In this document: one piece after another, positions 14,342 to 17,626 of the stretch
Layout of the letters: every line of letters begins with the position of its first letter
Numbering within the stretch: position 1 is the first letter of the stretch
Assembly: GCA_002724505.1 (NCBI GenBank)
Contig: PBOV01000166.1
Coordinates: 1 to 17,626, forward strand
Source: Rhodospirillaceae bacterium
GTDB taxonomy: Bacteria > Pseudomonadota > Alphaproteobacteria > MPNO01 > UBA2964
Direction: 5' to 3'
DNA length: 17,626 bases
The notes under the pieces: model-generated
Told to the model about the DNA's origin: nothing
The model's input: the letters and a program-made list of their open reading frames with translations, nothing else
The model's database searches: none
Translations under genes and position numbers: made by a program

Positions 14342-16504
14342 GTGTATCGATTTTTGACCATTTTCCTGAGTTCTTTGGCACTTCTTTGCGTCAGCAATCC
14401 TTCTTCCGCACAAAGCTCAAAAACGCAAGCAAAAACTGAGCAATCAGGGGATATTTTGTTTAAGGCCGATGACCTACAACACGACCAGAAATTGGACGTT
14501 GTGGTTGCAACGGGTTCTGTTGAAATGGTGGAGGGTGAGCGCATCCTTAGGGCTGATAAAGTCAGCTACAACAAAAAAAAGGATCTTGTAACCGCAACAG
14601 GAAACGTAGTTTTAATGGAACCAAGCGGTGACGTTTTTTTCGCTGATCAAGTCGAATTAACTGGAGATTTCAAAACAGGTATAGTCGAAAATATCCGAAT
14701 TCTAATGACCGACGAGGCACGTATGGCCGCAGTTGGAGGAAGACGTTTTGGCGACGAACAGATGGAATTGCACAAGGCTGTCTATTCCCCCTGCCGGGGT
14801 TGCGGTAACGCTTCCGAAACCCCGCTATGGCAAATCAAAGCTTTTAAGGTTTTTCATGATAAAACCGAACAAAATGTCGAATACCGCGACGCGTTTATGG
14901 AATTCTTAGGAGTCCCTATTTTTTATACTCCATATTTTTCTCACCCTGACCCAACGGTTAAACGCAGAAGTGGATTTTTAGCCCCAAGATATGGTTCTAA
15001 TTCTATTTTAGGTGCCACTTTAGAAACTCCATACTATTTCAATATCGCGCCTGACAAAGATGCGACTATTCGTCCAATATTAACAACCAACGAAGGGATA
15101 GTTCTCGCTTCCGAGTATCGACAACGTTTTTCTGATGCAGAAATCGTCCTTAAAGGAAGCGGGACACACGGCACCGTACAAAACGGCGATAAAGATTTTC
15201 GAGGGCACCTATTCTCCTCAGTCCGGGCAGATATAAATAATTCCTGGCGTGCTGGAGCCGATTTCCGACTCACATCAGACGACACCTATTTGCAACGATA
15301 CGATTTTGATGAGGGGGATTCACTTAAGAATTACACCTTTCTGGAGGGTTTCAATGGACAGAATTATGCCTCTGCTCAAGGATTTTTTTGGCGTGGTTTA
15401 CGAAATGCCGATGACCCCGCAACCATGCCCCTAATTGCACCAATTATAGATTTAAATTTTATTAACCCAGTCGGCAAAAGTGATGCCCAATGGAAACTCG
15501 ACGCAAACTTCTTATCCTTAACAAGAACTGAGGGAACTGATAGTAGACGTTTATCAGTAATAAATTCTTTGGAATTACCACATATCTCTGCAACCGGTGA
15601 AGTCTATCATCTATACGCTTCATTGCAGACCGACGCTTATTACGGCAGTAATGTGAAAGATAATTCTGGTAATACTTCAACGGGCTTCACGGGTCGAATT
15701 TTTCCACGTATTGGCATGGACTGGCGGTTCCCGTTTTCTCGCAGAAGCGGCTCCACCACACAAATAATCGAGCCTGTTGTAGGGGTCCAATTTGCCCCAA
15801 ATGGTGGCAATCCTGAGAAAATATCTAACGAGGATAGCCAAGATGTAGAGTTTGACGAAACTAATTTATTTAGCCGCAACAGGTTTACCGGCCTTGACCG
15901 GGTAGAGGGAGGGCACCGAATATATTACGGCCTGCATCTCGGAAGTATGAGCGCTAATTTTTATTCAGACGGTTTTATTGGTCAAAGCTATCGCGTGAGA
16001 TCCAATAATGATTTTGCAGACAATTCGGGTTTAAATGACCATTTCTCGGATATTGTTGGCAAGCTCTCTATACGACCGTCATCTGACTTGAAACTTCAAT
16101 ATAGATTTAGAATGGATAAGGATAATTTTTCAGCCCGTAGAAACGAGCTTTCCGCAAATGCAGGACCACCGATTCTTAAATTTAATCTTAATTATAACTT
16201 TTTTGACGAAGGATCAGGTTCTGGAGAATTTTCTGATCGTGAGGAACTAAGCTACGGATTTTCTTCTCAATTTTCGAAATCTTGGTCTATAGAATCATCA
16301 ACAAGACGTGACTTAAAGCTCTCAAACACCATAGAACAAGGCGTTGGTTTAAAATTTGAGTGCGACTGTTTTACGATGAAGCTCAATTTCATCAGGACTT
16401 TTACACAGGACCGTGATGTCAAACCCTCGGACACCATTTTTCTTCAGCTGATTTTCAAGAACCTTGGTGAGATTTATACTTCATCTGATGGTCCCAAAAC
16501 CTAA
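14342..16504 (+). CDS. lptD: LPS-assembly outer membrane protein LptD
   Basis: 720 residues from a GTG start. LptD is the outer-membrane barrel that, with the lipoprotein LptE, inserts LPS into the outer leaflet. An in-frame ATG at 14264 would add 26 residues lying inside lptG and spoil the N-terminus. GTG 14342 gives a classic signal peptide, MYRFLTIFLSSLALLCVSNPSSAQ, cut near residue 24, 4 nt after lptG. An OstA/LptA-like jellyroll (about 35-150, KADDLQHDQ and VVATGSVEMVEGERILRADK) precedes YSPCRGCGN, then GVPIFYTPYFSHPD, RSGFLAPRYGSN and the C-terminal barrel. Four mature cysteines occur, C151/C154 and C674/C676 (ECDCF), placed like the disulfide-forming pairs of E. coli LptD. SurA, encoded next, is a known chaperone for LptD. 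Confidence 0.96.
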   Translation: MYRFLTIFLSSLALLCVSNPSSAQSSKTQAKTEQSGDILFKADDLQHDQKLDVVVATGSVEMVEGERILRADKVSYNKKKDLVTATGNVVLMEPSGDVFFADQVELTGDFKTGIVENIRILMTDEARMAAVGGRRFGDEQMELHKAVYSPCRGCGNASETPLWQIKAFKVFHDKTEQNVEYRDAFMEFLGVPIFYTPYFSHPDPTVKRRSGFLAPRYGSNSILGATLETPYYFNIAPDKDATIRPILTTNEGIVLASEYRQRFSDAEIVLKGSGTHGTVQNGDKDFRGHLFSSVRADINNSWRAGADFRLTSDDTYLQRYDFDEGDSLKNYTFLEGFNGQNYASAQGFFWRGLRNADDPATMPLIAPIIDLNFINPVGKSDAQWKLDANFLSLTRTEGTDSRRLSVINSLELPHISATGEVYHLYASLQTDAYYGSNVKDNSGNTSTGFTGRIFPRIGMDWRFPFSRRSGSTTQIIEPVVGVQFAPNGGNPEKISNEDSQDVEFDETNLFSRNRFTGLDRVEGGHRIYYGLHLGSMSANFYSDGFIGQSYRVRSNNDFADNSGLNDHFSDIVGKLSIRPSSDLKLQYRFRMDKDNFSARRNELSANAGPPILKFNLNYNFFDEGSGSGEFSDREELSYGFSSQFSKSWSIESSTRRDLKLSNTIEQGVGLKFECDCFTMKLNFIRTFTQDRDVKPSDTIFLQLIFKNLGEIYTSSDGPKT

Positions 16505-16529
16505 TTTGAGAATTGAACTCCACAAAATT

Positions 16530-17626
16530 ATGAAAAATTTTATCGAGCGAAGTTTCTTATTCCAAAATATCACAATAATTTCACTTCTTTTAAGCTTTTC
16601 GCTTTTCTGTCCGATCACCACAGCCTTAACACAGGGTATTCAAAGGATCGCTGCAATTGTAAATGAGGATGTTATTTCAATATATGATTTGCAAGCGCGA
16701 ATGCAGGTCGTAATCGTTTCATCTGGCATTTCTCCATCCATTAAAACGAGACAACGCCTCAAACACCAAGTGTTGAGAACGCTTATTGACGAGAGGCTTA
16801 AATTACAAGAAGCAAAGGCACGAAATATTTCTGTTTCAAAAAGGAATATCGAAGTGGCAATGAGCGTCCTCGAGAAACAGAATAACCTTAAGCCTAAACA
16901 ATTAATCCCCTTTATAAAGTCAAGAGGACTGACTGAAACAGCAGTGATCGCCCGCCTCAAATCTCAAATTGCGTGGACTAAATTAATACGACGACGTCTT
17001 GTGCCTCGTATAACAATTAGCGATGAGGAGGTGAAAGAAATTTTAGTTAATCTTGAAAAACGTAAAGGACAAATTGAATATCGTATTTCCGAAATTTTCC
17101 TTCCCGTTGATAGTGCAAACCCAGATTCTAGGGTAAAAAAAATTGCCCAACGTCTTGCTAAAGAACTCAAAGCAGGTGCTAACTTTGCAGCAGTTGCCAG
17201 ACAATTTTCTGGAGTGGCTAGCAGCTCTATCGGTGGCGATATGGGCTGGTTACATGAAGGCGCCTTGAATTCCAAACTAGCGCTTACCGTTTCTAAAATG
17301 AAACGGGGGGAGATTGCAGGGCCAATTCGAACACCTTCCGGCTTCCAAATTTACCTATTAGCGGAAAAAAGAAAAATTTTAGAGCCGAGGTTAGATAAAA
17401 CGATTGTTGACCTCCGTCGAATAAAATTACCACTAAGTGAAAAACCTTCTCAGTGGGATGTGCAAACTCAAATGGACCTCGCCAATCTTCTAATTAGAAA
17501 TATCGAGGGTTGTGATGATATGGTGCCCATGGCCAAGCAAGCGAAAGCAAGCGGCAAAGTATTGCTCGGCAAAATGGAAATAGGAAAACTTGGCGAGCCA
17601 TTACGTAAAATTATAAGTGAGATCGA
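16530..17626 (+). CDS. surA: Periplasmic peptidyl-prolyl isomerase/chaperone SurA (3' truncated by window)
   Basis: ATG 16530 opens a frame that stays open to the window end (365 codons so far). SurA escorts outer-membrane proteins, including LptD, across the periplasm. A signal peptide covers about 1-33 (hydrophobic 14-33, ending PITTALTQ). The SurA N-terminal domain starts QRIAAIVNEDVISIYDLQARM, with LIDERLKLQEAKARNISVS and SDEEVKE. A parvulin PPIase domain lies at about 180-285: IEYRISEIFLPV, ANFAAVARQFS, GGDMGWLHEGALN, GPIRTPSGFQIYLL. Sequence after about 290 resembles the start of a second, weaker segment before the cut-off. The Shine-Dalgarno is weak. The gap from lptD is 25 bp, so it belongs to the lpt operon. 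Confidence 0.92.
   Translation, partial: MKNFIERSFLFQNITIISLLLSFSLFCPITTALTQGIQRIAAIVNEDVISIYDLQARMQVVIVSSGISPSIKTRQRLKHQVLRTLIDERLKLQEAKARNISVSKRNIEVAMSVLEKQNNLKPKQLIPFIKSRGLTETAVIARLKSQIAWTKLIRRRLVPRITISDEEVKEILVNLEKRKGQIEYRISEIFLPVDSANPDSRVKKIAQRLAKELKAGANFAAVARQFSGVASSSIGGDMGWLHEGALNSKLALTVSKMKRGEIAGPIRTPSGFQIYLLAEKRKILEPRLDKTIVDLRRIKLPLSEKPSQWDVQTQMDLANLLIRNIEGCDDMVPMAKQAKASGKVLLGKMEIGKLGEPLRKIISEI

Noticed and set aside
1..17626. Search for defence systems, mobile elements, CRISPR, phage or biosynthetic clusters
   Set aside because: Every sizeable ORF is explained by a core housekeeping gene; no repeats in series, transposases, integrases, tRNA-associated att sites or unknown gene clusters were seen.

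Overview
The window looks like ordinary chromosomal DNA of an alphaproteobacterium, A+T-rich for the group (G+C roughly low-40s % by eye, not computed) and tightly packed. The main clues are gene order and protein type: an hdaA-type DnaA paralogue behind a perM-like gene and a CDP-alcohol phosphatidyltransferase, purM-purN, pepA-holC-ndk, the divergent lptF-lptG-lptD-surA block, a one-TM aa3-type cytochrome oxidase subunit IV, and an AspRS with the alphaproteobacterial SPGEFYQLD active-site signature. LptD, LptF, LptG and SurA show a Gram-negative cell that makes LPS. Small gaps, several start/stop overlaps and moderate A+T content would suit a free-living, probably marine, streamlined lineage, but the genus cannot be named.

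Layout. 1-186 is the 3' end of an RNase R gene (+), followed by a 214-bp gap holding a good promoter, then rpmG (L33, +, 401-568) and a clear intrinsic terminator. aspS (-) and rnd (+) are divergent. rnd converges on a minus-strand cluster, read in transcription order: DUF2066 protein, CDP-alcohol phosphatidyltransferase, PerM/AI-2E membrane protein, hdaA. Start/stop overlaps couple the last three. Divergent from DUF2066, with only 19 bp between start codons, are purM-purN (+), which overlap by 13 nt, and then a 42-residue cytochrome oxidase subunit IV gene. ndk (-) has its own promoter, and pepA-holC (-) lie upstream of it. lptF-lptG-lptD-surA (+) run off the right edge, preceded by a possible 34-codon leader ORF that overlaps the lptF start.

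How the genes fit together: purM and purN supply purine synthesis and ndk balances NTP pools. hdaA and holC both act at the replisome and clamp. aspS, rpmG, rnr and rnd belong to translation and RNA turnover. lptF/G/D and surA build the outer membrane: LptFG is the inner-membrane part of the LPS exporter, LptD the outer-membrane barrel, and SurA its periplasmic chaperone.

No stretch over 300 bp lacks a gene. The longest gaps are 187-400 and 11818-12103. I saw no tRNA, rRNA, transposon, CRISPR array, phage gene, toxin-antitoxin or defence module, and nothing I would call a new system. The points most worth checking are the purM 5' end, where the conserved reading frame has no usable start codon unless one base (C7342) is spurious; the leader ORF before lptF; and the apparent absence of ppk-ppx between hdaA and rnd.
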